64,000 nucleotides of DNA from Brevibacterium sanguinis (GTDB taxonomy: Bacteria; Actinomycetota; Actinomycetes; Actinomycetales; Brevibacteriaceae): NCBI RefSeq assembly GCF_003315415.1, contig NZ_QNSB01000007.1, positions 1 through 64,000 of the forward strand, in the 5' to 3' direction. The stretch's first letter is position 1, and every line of letters starts with the position of its first letter. Position numbers and translations under genes: made by a program. The notes beneath the pieces were generated by a model. It did no database searches. It saw only the letters and a program-made list of their open reading frames with translations, and was not told where the DNA came from. Below are positions 47,866-58,313 of the stretch, piece by piece.

Positions 47866-48699
47866 ATGGGACTGTTCTCACGATTGACGAGGAAGACGAC
47901 CGGCGCCGAGAAGCGCGATCTCGCCGCGGAGCGCGAGCGTGACGAGGATCTCGCCGCCGACCGCGTCGCCGGCGACGAGCACGACGATGCCGACGATGCG
48001 GACGGCACCGCCGCGGACGCGACCGACTCCGAATCCGAGGAGGACGACGACGAGGCGCTGCTGCGCAAGTCCGCGCCGTTCGACCGGGCGGAGAAGGGAC
48101 CCTTCGACGTCTCGGAGGACTATCCGGAGCTCAACCGGCTCGACCTCGGCGCCCTCAAAGTGCCGGTGGTCGACGGGATGCAGGTGCGCCTCGACACCGA
48201 CGACGACTCGCAGCGCGTGCTCGCCGTGACCCTCGTCCACGACGGGGGAGGCGTCCAGCTCCAGGCGTTCGCGACACCCCGCTCCGAGGGACTGTGGAAC
48301 ACCGTGCGCCGCCAGCTCGCCGAGGGCATCGCGAACCAGGGCGGGGAGACCACCGAGCTCCACACCTCCCTGGGCAAGGAGCTCGCCGCGCTCATCCCCG
48401 CCAAGACCGAGGACGGCAGGCCCGGCAAGCGGGCGATGCGCTTCGCCGGCATCGACGGACCCCGCTGGTTCGTCCGCGCCGTGTTCTCCGGCAAAGCGGT
48501 CACCGACGACGAGGTGCGCGCCGAGCTCAGCGCCCTGCTGCGCGGAGTCGTCGTCGACCGCGGCACCGAGGCGATGGCCCCGCGGGAGCTCATCGTCCTC
48601 ACCCCGCCCCAGGTCGATCGCGACGAGGAGCCCGAGGACGACGCCGACGAGGGCCTCGACCCGTTCGCCCGCGGTCCGGAAATCACCGAGATCCGCTGA
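47866..48699 (+). CDS. DUF3710 family protein
   Basis: Soluble protein of 277 residues found next to dut across actinobacteria. The first 75 residues are highly acidic and unstructured; the conserved part starts GPFDVSEDYPELNRLDLGALKVP near 83 and includes RFAGIDGPRWFVRAVFSG near 190. Function unknown. The ATG at 47866 is five bases after the dut stop. It is followed by the OB-fold gene eight bases later, so dut to DUF3159 form one operon. Confidence 0.88.
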   Translation: MGLFSRLTRKTTGAEKRDLAAERERDEDLAADRVAGDEHDDADDADGTAADATDSESEEDDDEALLRKSAPFDRAEKGPFDVSEDYPELNRLDLGALKVPVVDGMQVRLDTDDDSQRVLAVTLVHDGGGVQLQAFATPRSEGLWNTVRRQLAEGIANQGGETTELHTSLGKELAALIPAKTEDGRPGKRAMRFAGIDGPRWFVRAVFSGKAVTDDEVRAELSALLRGVVVDRGTEAMAPRELIVLTPPQVDRDEEPEDDADEGLDPFARGPEITEIR

Positions 48700-48707
48700 G
48701 CCGGGCC

Positions 48708-49082
48708 ATGCTCGATCACTTCACCCGTATGATGCGGGACTACGGTTCCCGCGACGCCGAGGTGCGCGCCGACCTCCGCGTCGCCAGCAGGGTCCCCGGC
48801 GCCATCGGCATCGACGAGCTCAGACCGCGCCGGCACTCGCGCATCGCCGGGGTCGTCAGCGCCGTGACCCGCTCGTGCATCGGCGACAGCCCCCGGCTCA
48901 AGGTCATGGTCTCCGACGGCACCGGGGAGGTCCAGGCCCAGTTCCTCGGCCGGCGCGACATCAGCGGGCTCAGGCCCGGCGCCCTCGTCGTCCTCGAGGG
49001 CCGATTCTGCGAACGCGACGGCGAGCTCGTCGCCCACAATCCTGTCTACGAGCTCATCCAGACCGGGGACGACCATGACTGA
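48708..49082 (+). CDS. OB-fold nucleic acid-binding protein
   Basis: Protein of 124 residues with a single OB fold: SRIAGVVSAVTRSCIGDSPRLKV, VSDGTGEVQAQFLG and GALVVLEGRFCERDGEL at about 46-110. This matches the tRNA-anticodon-type OB domain seen between DUF3710 and DUF3159 in many actinobacteria. Its ligand is unknown. It overlaps the DUF3159 gene by eight bases. Confidence 0.82.
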   Translation: MLDHFTRMMRDYGSRDAEVRADLRVASRVPGAIGIDELRPRRHSRIAGVVSAVTRSCIGDSPRLKVMVSDGTGEVQAQFLGRRDISGLRPGALVVLEGRFCERDGELVAHNPVYELIQTGDDHD

Positions 49083-49791
49083 GCCGGGCAGGCCCCGGGA
49101 CGACTCCGCGGACGACACCGAGGAGGGCAGGAGCGAGGGATTCGACTCGCTGGCGAAGGCGGCCGCCTCGAGCCCCCTGGCCAAGGCCGAGACCTCCGTC
49201 CTCGACGCCCTCGGCGGGGTGTGGGGGATCATCACCTCGATCATCCCGGTCCTCGTCTTCGTCGTCGTCTTCACCCTCACCGAGGAGCTGCGCACGACGC
49301 TCATCGCCGCAGTCGCCTCCGGGGTCGTCGTCCTCGTCGTGTCGCTGTTCGCCAGGCGGCCGATCTCGCAGTCCATCGGGGGACTGCTCGGCGTCGTCGT
49401 GTGCGCGCTCGTCGCCCGCTCGACCGGGCGCAGCGAGGACTTCTTCGCCCTCGGACTGCTCGCCAACGCCGGCTATGCGCTCGCGCTCACCGTCTCGATC
49501 CTCATCAGGTACCCCGCGGTCGGCATCGTCGTCGCCGCGCTCAAGGGCGCCGCAGGGACTCCCGGCGGCTTCTTCGGCTGGAGGCAGGACCCGGTGACGC
49601 TGCGGCGCTACGGACTCGTCACCTGGCTGTGGGTGGGCCTCTTCGTCGCCCGCCTCCTCGTGCAGGCGCCGCTGTACTTCGCCGGGCTGACCGCACCCCT
49701 GGGCACGGCCAAGCTCGTCATGGGCCTGCCGCTGACCGCGGTCGTGCTGTGGATGACCTGGCTCATCGTGCGGCGGCCTGCAAGAGGCTGA
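49075..49791 (+). CDS. DUF3159 family membrane protein
   Basis: Membrane protein of 238 residues with about six hydrophobic segments. The conserved DUF3159 features are GGVWGIITSIIPVLVFVVVF near 43-62 and GFFGWRQDPVTLRRYGLVTWLWVGLF near 163. Function unknown. Its 3' end overlaps the convergent TrkA gene by 29 bases. In relatives the order dut, DUF3710, OB-fold, DUF3159, TrkA, TrkA is conserved and suggests a shared, still undefined role. Confidence 0.88.
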   Translation: MTEPGRPRDDSADDTEEGRSEGFDSLAKAAASSPLAKAETSVLDALGGVWGIITSIIPVLVFVVVFTLTEELRTTLIAAVASGVVVLVVSLFARRPISQSIGGLLGVVVCALVARSTGRSEDFFALGLLANAGYALALTVSILIRYPAVGIVVAALKGAAGTPGGFFGWRQDPVTLRRYGLVTWLWVGLFVARLLVQAPLYFAGLTAPLGTAKLVMGLPLTAVVLWMTWLIVRRPARG

Positions 49792-50428
49792 GCAGGGCCT
49801 CCTGCTGGTCCGGCGAGGACAGGAAGAAGAGCTCGTCGCCGGCCTCGATGACGTCGTCGGAGCTCGGAGCGAACGCCCGGGAGTTGCGGATGACCGCGAC
49901 GAGCACGGTGTCGACGGGGAACGCGATCGCCCCGATCCGCGAGGACACGAGATGCGAGGACTCGTGGACGGTGAACTCCATGAGGCCCGCCCGTCCCCGC
50001 TCGAAGCTCATCAGGTGGACGAGCCCGCCGACCTCGACGGCCTCCTCGACGAGAGCGGTCATCAGCCGTGGGGTCGACACGGCGACGTCGACGCCCCAGT
50101 TGTCGTCGAAGAGCCACTCGTTCTTCGGATTGTTCACCCGCGAGACCGTCCGGGGGACCCCGAACTCGGTCTTGGCGAGCAGGGACAGGACGAGATTGGT
50201 CTTGTCGTCGCCGGTGGCGGCGACGACGACGTCGGCCTCATCGAGCTTCGCCTCACCGAGGCCGGCGATCTCGCAGGCGTCGGAGAGCAGCCACGTCGCC
50301 CCGGGGATCCTCTCGTGGCCGAGCGCCTCCTTGTTCTGATCGATGAGGAGGACCTCGTGCTGCTTGTCGAGGAGCTCACGGGCGACGGACCGGCCGACGG
50401 ATCCCGCTCCGGCGATGACGACTCTCAT
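49763..50428 (-). CDS. TrkA-family potassium uptake regulator (second of pair)
   Basis: Cytoplasmic gating subunit of a Trk/Ktr-type potassium system. The protein is 221 residues: an RCK N-terminal Rossmann domain with GAGSVGRSVA near 7-16 and the acidic LIDQNKE near 28, and a C-terminal RCK_C domain (about 140-215). The start is the ATG at 50428, overlapping the upstream TrkA gene in an ATGA junction. The frame continues further upstream without RCK similarity. No channel subunit (TrkH/KtrB) is in the window. Confidence 0.9.
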   Translation of the reverse strand: MRVVIAGAGSVGRSVARELLDKQHEVLLIDQNKEALGHERIPGATWLLSDACEIAGLGEAKLDEADVVVAATGDDKTNLVLSLLAKTEFGVPRTVSRVNNPKNEWLFDDNWGVDVAVSTPRLMTALVEEAVEVGGLVHLMSFERGRAGLMEFTVHESSHLVSSRIGAIAFPVDTVLVAVIRNSRAFAPSSDDVIEAGDELFFLSSPDQQEALLSLLQAAAR

Positions 50429-51099
50429 TCTTCCTCCATGGAGATCACTGGCGGCTGGTCGAGGATCCGCTCGATCTCGCCGAGGCGGCCGACCGGGCAC
50501 ATGAGGTGGACGAGGTCGCCGTCCTGGATGAGCAGATCGTCGTGGGCGACGACCCCCGAGGACAGCCGGGTGACATAGGCGACCCGAGCCTTCGTCGCGT
50601 CCTCGATCTGCTGGATCGGTCGGGCCACCCACCCGGGATCGAGGTGCACCTCGGCGAGGACGAGCTTGCCCGAGGGCTCCCGGTACTCCGTGATCGAGCC
50701 CTGGGGGACGAGCTTGCGCATCACCTGCTCCGCCGTCCACCGCACGGTGGGGACGGTGGGGATGCCGAGGCGCTCGAACACCTGGGCCCGATGGGGATCG
50801 TAGATCCGGGCGGCGACGTTGGCGACGCCGAAGGTCTCGCGGGCGACGCGCGCGGCGAGGATGTTCGAGTTGTCGCCGCTGGAGACCGCGGCGAAGGCAT
50901 AGGCGTCGGCGGTGCCGGCCTGGGTGAGGGTGTCGCGGTCGAAGCCGACGCCCGTGATCGTCGAGCCGGAGAAGTCGCGGCCGAGCTTGAGGAAGGCATC
51001 GGGGTTGCGGTCGACCACCGCGACCGTGTGCCCGCCGCCGTCGAGGGTCTTGGCCAACGACGCCCCGACCCGGCCGCAGCCCATGATGACGAAGTGCAT
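50425..51099 (-). CDS. TrkA-family potassium uptake regulator (first of pair)
   Basis: RCK-domain protein of 224 residues, the partner of the next gene; the pair corresponds to CeoB/CeoC of mycobacteria. GCGRVGASLA at 8-17 is the nucleotide-binding loop and VVDRNPDAF near 28 carries the ligand-selecting acid. SGDNSN near 73 is typical. AGAGGAAC precedes the ATG at 51099. It is divergent from the APC permease gene, whose nearest characterised relatives are amino acid or potassium transporters, so a joint role in ion balance is possible. Confidence 0.9.
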   Translation of the reverse strand: MHFVIMGCGRVGASLAKTLDGGGHTVAVVDRNPDAFLKLGRDFSGSTITGVGFDRDTLTQAGTADAYAFAAVSSGDNSNILAARVARETFGVANVAARIYDPHRAQVFERLGIPTVPTVRWTAEQVMRKLVPQGSITEYREPSGKLVLAEVHLDPGWVARPIQQIEDATKARVAYVTRLSSGVVAHDDLLIQDGDLVHLMCPVGRLGEIERILDQPPVISMEEE

Positions 51100-51123
51100 G
51101 GGGTGTTCCTCTCCGCAGTGCTC

Positions 51124-51129
51124 TACGAT
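51124..51129 (+). promoter_or_regulatory. -10 element of the permease gene, leaderless layout
   Basis: TACGAT ends eight bases before the GTG at 51138. Only 38 bases separate the permease from the divergent trkA gene. Confidence 0.45.
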
Positions 51130-51137
51130 TGGTGCCC

Positions 51138-53141
51138 GTGGCCAGCAGTTTTTCTGATGCCGTCAAAAGACTACTCGTTGGACGGCCTTTCCGCAGTGAG
51201 GACAGGCGAGTCCCCGCGCTCAACAAGCGCATCGCGATGCCGGTCTTCGCCTCCGACATGCTGTCCTCGGTCGCGTACGCTCCCGACGAGATCCTCCTCG
51301 CGCTGTCCCTGACCTCGCTGCTCGCCGTCAGCGTCGCCCCCTGGGTCGGCGTCGCGGTCGGCGCCGTCATCCTCGTCATCGTCGCCTGCTACCGGCTCAA
51401 CGTCAGGGCCTACCCGTCGGGCGGAGGCGACTACGAGGTCGCGTCGAAGAACCTCGGCCCGCGCGCCGGCCTCGTCGTCGCGGCCGCGCTCCTCGTCGAC
51501 TACGTCCTCACCCTGGCCGTGTCGATGACGGTGTTCGCGGCCTACATCACCACCGCCCTGCCGGTCCTGGCCCCGTACCGGGTGCCGATCGCGATCACCG
51601 GGATCCTCCTCATCACCCTCGCGGGACTGCGCGGGTCGAAGGCCACGCCCGTCCTGCTCGCCATCCCCACCTATCTGTTCCTCGGCGCCGTGTTCCTCAC
51701 CACGTGCGTGGGGCTCCTGCGGGTCGGCACCGGCGACGCCCCGCAGGCGCAGACCGCGGACTACACGATCGCCCACAGCGGCGTCGACGACGAGCTGACC
51801 CTCGGTCTGGCGACCGTGCTCATCGTGCTCCGGGCGTTCTCCTCGGGGTCGGTGGCGCTGGCCGGTGTGCAGACCGTGGCCACCGCGGTGCCCGCGTTCC
51901 GCAAGCCGCGGGGGAGGAACGCGGGCAACACCCTGCTGCTGTCGGGGCTGCTCGCCGCGCTCATGCTCACGGGGCTGACGTACCTGGCCTCGGTGACCGG
52001 GGTCAAGTACGTCGACGACCCGCATCTCCACCTGGTCCGGCCCGACGGCAGCGTCGTCAGCGCCGAGTACGAGCAGGAGCCGGTGCTCGCCCAGCTCGCG
52101 CACGCGGTCTTCGACACCGCTCCCGTGATGTTCTACCTCGTCGTCCTCGTCGCCGCCCTCGTCCTCCTCGTCGCCGCCAACACGGCCGTGGAGGGATTCC
52201 CGGGACTGGCCTCGCGGCTGGCCCGGGACGGGTTCCTGCCCCGGCAGCTGGCGACGAAGGGCGACCGCCTGACGTTCTCCAACGGCATCCTCCTCCTCGC
52301 CGCGGCCGCGATCGTCCTCGTCATCGTCACCCGCGCCTCGGCGACGCTGCTCATCCAGCTCTACCTCGTCGGCGTGTTCGCGAGCTTCGTCGTCGGTCAG
52401 GCGGGCATGGTCCTCCACTGGAACAAGCGGCTGCGGCTGGCCATCGACCACCGGGCCCGGCTGCGCATGCGGGTCAACCGCGTCGTCAACGCGCTGGGCT
52501 GCGTCATCGCCACCGGCGTGCTCCTCGTCGTCATCGTCTCGAAGTTCCTCGCCGGCGCGTGGATCGCCGTGGCCGCGATGGCCGCGCTCTTCCTCGTCAT
52601 GGGCGCCATCCACCGCCACTACCGGCGGGTGGCGGCCGAGCTCGCCCCCGACGCCCAGGTGGGCACCCGGACGATCCCCTCGAACACCCATGCGATCGTC
52701 GTCGTCAACGAGATCGACAAGCCCACCCTGCGCGCCCTCTCGTACGCGCGGGTGACCCGCTCGAGTCAGCTCGAGGCGGTCACCGTCGCCGTCGACGAGG
52801 ACGCCGCCGAGGCGCTGCAGAGGCAGTGGGACGAGATGGAGCTGCCCGTCGCGCTCACCGTCCTCGACTCGCCCTACCGTGAACTCGTCCGCCCGCTGCT
52901 CGCGCACGTCCAGGCGATCCGGCGCCGCTCCCCGCGGGACCTCGTCATCGTCTACATCCCGCAGTACATCGTCGGACGCTGGTGGGAGCACCTCCTCCAC
53001 AACCAAGTAGCCTTGAAGCTGCGCAATCGTCTGCTGCTCGTCCCCAACGTCGTCGTGGTGTCCGTGCCGTGGCGGCTGCGCTCCTTCTCCCGGCAGTTCG
53101 CCGGAGACGGACCCGACGACCCCGTGGACAGACAGGCATAG
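51138..53141 (+). CDS. APC-superfamily permease
   Basis: Transporter of 667 residues. The N-terminal two-thirds hold about twelve membrane segments with the APC-type start MPVFASDMLSSVAYAPDEIL near 40-59 and YPSGGGDYEVASKNLG near 95. The C-terminal 150 residues are soluble (about 505-650). This architecture matches DUF/KUP-like APC members that may carry potassium or amino acids; the substrate cannot be read. TTG 51129 and GTG 51132 are also in frame; TACGAT supports 51138. Followed six bases later by an RNA methyltransferase gene. Confidence 0.85.
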   Translation: MASSFSDAVKRLLVGRPFRSEDRRVPALNKRIAMPVFASDMLSSVAYAPDEILLALSLTSLLAVSVAPWVGVAVGAVILVIVACYRLNVRAYPSGGGDYEVASKNLGPRAGLVVAAALLVDYVLTLAVSMTVFAAYITTALPVLAPYRVPIAITGILLITLAGLRGSKATPVLLAIPTYLFLGAVFLTTCVGLLRVGTGDAPQAQTADYTIAHSGVDDELTLGLATVLIVLRAFSSGSVALAGVQTVATAVPAFRKPRGRNAGNTLLLSGLLAALMLTGLTYLASVTGVKYVDDPHLHLVRPDGSVVSAEYEQEPVLAQLAHAVFDTAPVMFYLVVLVAALVLLVAANTAVEGFPGLASRLARDGFLPRQLATKGDRLTFSNGILLLAAAAIVLVIVTRASATLLIQLYLVGVFASFVVGQAGMVLHWNKRLRLAIDHRARLRMRVNRVVNALGCVIATGVLLVVIVSKFLAGAWIAVAAMAALFLVMGAIHRHYRRVAAELAPDAQVGTRTIPSNTHAIVVVNEIDKPTLRALSYARVTRSSQLEAVTVAVDEDAAEALQRQWDEMELPVALTVLDSPYRELVRPLLAHVQAIRRRSPRDLVIVYIPQYIVGRWWEHLLHNQVALKLRNRLLLVPNVVVVSVPWRLRSFSRQFAGDGPDDPVDRQA

Positions 53142-53147
53142 GCAGAC

Positions 53148-54539
53148 ATGAGCGAGACTCCCACCACTGACAGCGCCCCGGCCGAGTTGGAGCTGCTCAT
53201 CGACGGGCCCGCCGCCGGCGGCACCTGCGTCGCCCGGCACCGTGGACAGGTCGTGTTCGTCGCGGGCGCCGTGCCCGGCGAGCGCGTGCGGGCGCGCACG
53301 GTCGGCGGGAAAGCGGCGACGTTCCTGCGCGCCGAGGTCGTCGAGGTGCTCGAGCCCTCCGGCCATCGCGTCCCCGACCGCCGGCGCGGCTACGCGATCG
53401 CCGGTGGGCCCCGGCTCTTCGGGGGAATGGAGTTCGCCCACGTCGAGCTCGCCCACAGCCGCGAGCTCAAGGCCCAGGTGCTCGCCGACCAGTTGGCCCG
53501 CATCGCCCACCTCGACCTCGCCCCGACCGTCGAGGCCGCCCCCGGGGAGACGACCGGCCTCGACTGGCGCACCCGGGTGCAGCTCGCCGTCGACGCCGCG
53601 GGACGGCCGGGAATGCTCGCCGCGCGCAGCCATGAGGTCGTGCCCGTCGCCTCGGCGCCGCTGGCCTGCCCCGAGATCGCCGAGGTGGCGCTCGCCGACC
53701 TGCGGCTGCCCGGGGCCGAGCGCCTCGAGTTCGCCTGGGCCGACGACCGCGGAGCGGTCATCGTGCGCGGTGCGCCCGGATCCGGACCGCTGAGCGAGCT
53801 CTCGCTGGCCCTGGGCCCGCAGTGGTCGATCCTCGCCGAGGAGCCCGCAGGATCCGGTCGCGGATCGAACGGCGCCGACGGCGGGCGGCCGGGAGTCGGA
53901 CGGTCGGGGAGGCGCTCGCGCGGGCGCACCTCGGCGCGCAGTGCCTCGCGGCGCGGCGGGGCGGCCGGCCACCGGCAGCTGCGCGTCGTCCGCGGGAGTC
54001 ACTCCCTCACCCAGACCGTGCTCGGGCGTCGCTTCGAGGTCGCCGCCGACGGCTTCTGGCAGGTGCACCGACAGGCCCCGAGTCTGCTCAGCTCCGTCGT
54101 CACCGCGGCGGTGCCCGCGGACACGACGACGATCACCGACCTCTACTGCGGAGTCGGCCTGCTCGGCATCGGCGCCGCCGCCGAGGTCGGGGCCCGGCTC
54201 CACGGCATCGAGGGCGCCCGGGCCGCGATCGCCGCCGCGCGGATCAACGCCGACGGACTCGACGCGCACTTCGCCGTCGGCCGCGTCGATGCCGCGGACC
54301 TGCCCGAATCGGACGTCGTCATCCTCGATCCTCCGCGTGCCGGAGCGGGACCGGCGGTCACCTCCTCCCTACTCGACTCGGGGGCGAGCACCCTCGTCTA
54401 CGTCTCGTGCGATGCCGCGACGCTCGCCCGGGACCTCAAGGCCCTGCGGGCGGGAGGGTTCGAGATCGAGAGCCTGCGCGGCTTCGACCTCTTCCCGCTG
54501 ACGGCCCACCTCGAGACGGTGACCGTCCTGCGCCGCTGA
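53148..54539 (+). CDS. TrmA/RlmD-family uracil-C5 RNA methyltransferase
   Basis: SAM-dependent enzyme of 463 residues that methylates a uridine in tRNA or 23S rRNA. An N-terminal TRAM-like RNA-binding domain (about 12-65) is followed by a linker, and the catalytic domain has DLYCGVGLLG near 330, DPPRAGAG near 388, and SCDAATLARD near 415, with the catalytic Cys, and ends HLETV. A stretch of about 40 residues rich in Gly, Arg and Ser (near 240-278) is an insertion. The four-cysteine iron-sulfur motif of RlmD is not seen. Target base undetermined. Confidence 0.86.
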   Translation: MSETPTTDSAPAELELLIDGPAAGGTCVARHRGQVVFVAGAVPGERVRARTVGGKAATFLRAEVVEVLEPSGHRVPDRRRGYAIAGGPRLFGGMEFAHVELAHSRELKAQVLADQLARIAHLDLAPTVEAAPGETTGLDWRTRVQLAVDAAGRPGMLAARSHEVVPVASAPLACPEIAEVALADLRLPGAERLEFAWADDRGAVIVRGAPGSGPLSELSLALGPQWSILAEEPAGSGRGSNGADGGRPGVGRSGRRSRGRTSARSASRRGGAAGHRQLRVVRGSHSLTQTVLGRRFEVAADGFWQVHRQAPSLLSSVVTAAVPADTTTITDLYCGVGLLGIGAAAEVGARLHGIEGARAAIAAARINADGLDAHFAVGRVDAADLPESDVVILDPPRAGAGPAVTSSLLDSGASTLVYVSCDAATLARDLKALRAGGFEIESLRGFDLFPLTAHLETVTVLRR

Positions 54540-54549
54540 TCCACCCGTC

Positions 54550-54771
54550 TCAGCCGCCGGCCGGGAGTCCGTCTCGGGCGGGCTGCGGCGACCGGGCGGG
54601 GAGCATGAGGAGGACGATCATCGCGATGAGCGTCATGAGGAACCCCCAGAGGGCCCACCAGCCGGGGGAGCGGCCCCGGCTCTTCGCGATCGAGTGGCAG
54701 ACGACGGAGAAGATCGTGCCGACGAGGAGGGCGCCGAATCCGAAGCCGGCGCCGAACGTGAACGGGTCCAT
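54550..54771 (-). CDS. small two-helix membrane protein
   Basis: Protein of 73 residues starting MDPFTFGAGFGFGALLVGTI, with hydrophobic segments at about 5-25 and 38-60 separated by a basic, Trp-containing turn (SIAKSRGRSPGWWALWG). I do not recognise the family; the SPGWWALWGFLM segment recalls small envelope proteins of the superinfection or phospholipase-like type. The ATG at 54771 follows GGAGTTCGC. The frame is open to 54942 but the added residues are basic and non-conserved in appearance. Confidence 0.6.
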   Translation of the reverse strand: MDPFTFGAGFGFGALLVGTIFSVVCHSIAKSRGRSPGWWALWGFLMTLIAMIVLLMLPARSPQPARDGLPAGG

Positions 54772-55002
54772 GCGAACTCCTGACGAGGGGACTGCAGCGG
54801 GGACGAGACCGCGCTGCCGGGGTTCCAGACTAGGAGCCGACGCTCGAGCGAGGCGCTGGAGGTGACCGGAGACCCGGTTCGGGAAAACCCGAGGCCGTGG
54901 ACTCGCGTGACGCGGGGCCGCGGTCCGCGCGGGCGCGATCACGGGGACGCGCGACCGGCTCGCGGGGTTCTCGCGACGGTGGTCAAGACGGGCCGAATGC
55001 GA

Positions 55003-55027
55003 TAGAATTTATCTTGATGTCAAGATA
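55003..55027 (+). promoter_or_regulatory. acnA promoter with an 18-bp palindromic operator at the transcription start
   Basis: TAGAAT (55003-55008) with TGGTCA 17 bp upstream (54980-54985) is the promoter. Directly after it TATCTTGA (55010-55017) and TCAAGATA (55020-55027) form a perfect palindrome with a two-base centre, lying over the expected start site. This is a typical repressor position. Confidence 0.75.
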
Positions 55028-55114
55028 CTTTTGGAAACAATTGTGTCGCGTAAATCGGTGCGCGGCGCATCGGCAGGACCGGTTCCGGGTATCGGATGAA
55101 ACAGGAGAATCACG

Positions 55115-55118
<4 letters not shown>
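55017..55118 (+). CDS. leaderless upstream ORF of aconitase, 33 residues
   Basis: The ATG at 55017 lies eight bases after the TAGAAT hexamer and in the centre of the operator palindrome, so the mRNA should begin at or near this codon. The peptide starts [15 protein letters not shown] and is basic with two Cys. Its TGA (55116-55118) overlaps the acnA ATG (55115) in an ATGA junction, which would let the ribosome pass directly to acnA. The LCRVNRC part recalls the Cys-rich leader peptides of actinobacteria. Translation is inferred from layout only. Confidence 0.5.
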
Positions 55119-57799
<2,681 letters not shown>

Positions 57800-57878
57800 G
57801 CGGACCCGCTCGACGGACCCGCTCGACGGGATCGGGGAGGTCCGGCTGCCGACACGCCGCCGTGACCAGAGTCCCACC

Positions 57879-57916
57879 CACGCGCCCCGTCAGGCTTCGG
57901 CCTGACGGGGCGCGTG
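57879..57916 (+). terminator. terminator after acnA, 17-bp stem with UUCG loop
   Basis: Bases 57879-57895 pair perfectly with 57900-57916 across TTCG, closed by a C-G pair, the extra-stable UUCG tetraloop. The region from 57800 to 58246 otherwise holds only the pseudogene scrap and two 16-bp direct repeats. Confidence 0.9.
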
Positions 57917-58007
57917 CTCGTCATCCGACGACGGTCGGTTCGTGTCCGTCGCGGCGAGACCGCGGGCACCGGTTCACCTCAGCTCGAGGGGATTCGGAGC
58001 GCGGCCG

Positions 58008-58138
58008 CTCGGCGGCCATGGCGACGAGCTCCCGGTGGCTGTCGTCGACGGGCAGATGCCAGGCCTGCCCATAGGCATCGGGAGCGTTGCCGAGGGCGGC
58101 CAGGGCGCGACTGGCGTCAGGAGTCCAGATGAGCGTGC
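58008..58138 (-). pseudogene. remnant of an NAD-dependent epimerase/dehydratase gene
   Basis: On the minus strand one frame reads TLIWTPDASRALAALGNAPD followed by AYGQAWHLPVDDSHRELVAM, about 43 residues. This matches the substrate-side part of extended SDR proteins of the NAD-dependent epimerase type (TPDxARAL, then YGQxWHLP). No start codon, Rossmann loop or catalytic YxxxK is nearby and similarity stops at both ends. The 5' border abuts a direct repeat (GTGCGCTGCCTGCCGC at 58146-58161 and 58169-58184). Confidence 0.65.
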
Positions 58139-58246
58139 GACGCCTGTGCGCTGCCTGCCGCACAGCCGGTGCGCTGCCTGCCGCGCTGCGGGTGTGATGC
58201 CTCACTCGGGGCCCGCGCGGAGGACGCCGGGCCGGAGGCGACGCGC

Positions 58247-58252
58247 TAAGAT
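58247..58252 (+). promoter_or_regulatory. -10 element of the dxs transcript
   Basis: TAAGAT ends seven bases before a GTG at 58260 that opens a short ORF, and 57 bases before the dxs ATG. Confidence 0.55.
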
Positions 58253-58259
58253 GGTCCGA

Positions 58260-58313
58260 GTGGAAATCGCAGCACCAATTGTTCATCGCGTGTTCAGGAG
58301 CGAGGCCGAATGA
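58260..58313 (+). CDS. leaderless upstream ORF of dxs, 17 residues
   Basis: GTG at 58260, seven bases after TAAGAT, opens the peptide MEIAAPIVHRVFRSEAE. Its TGA (58311-58313) overlaps the dxs ATG (58310) in an ATGA junction. The arrangement copies that of the acnA upstream ORF. The peptide has no similarity I recognise; translation is inferred from layout. Confidence 0.45.
   Translation: MEIAAPIVHRVFRSEAE

Noticed and set aside
54897-55016. Extension of the acnA upstream ORF to 54897
   Set aside because: It would start upstream of the promoter hexamer at 55003, so it would not be on the mRNA.
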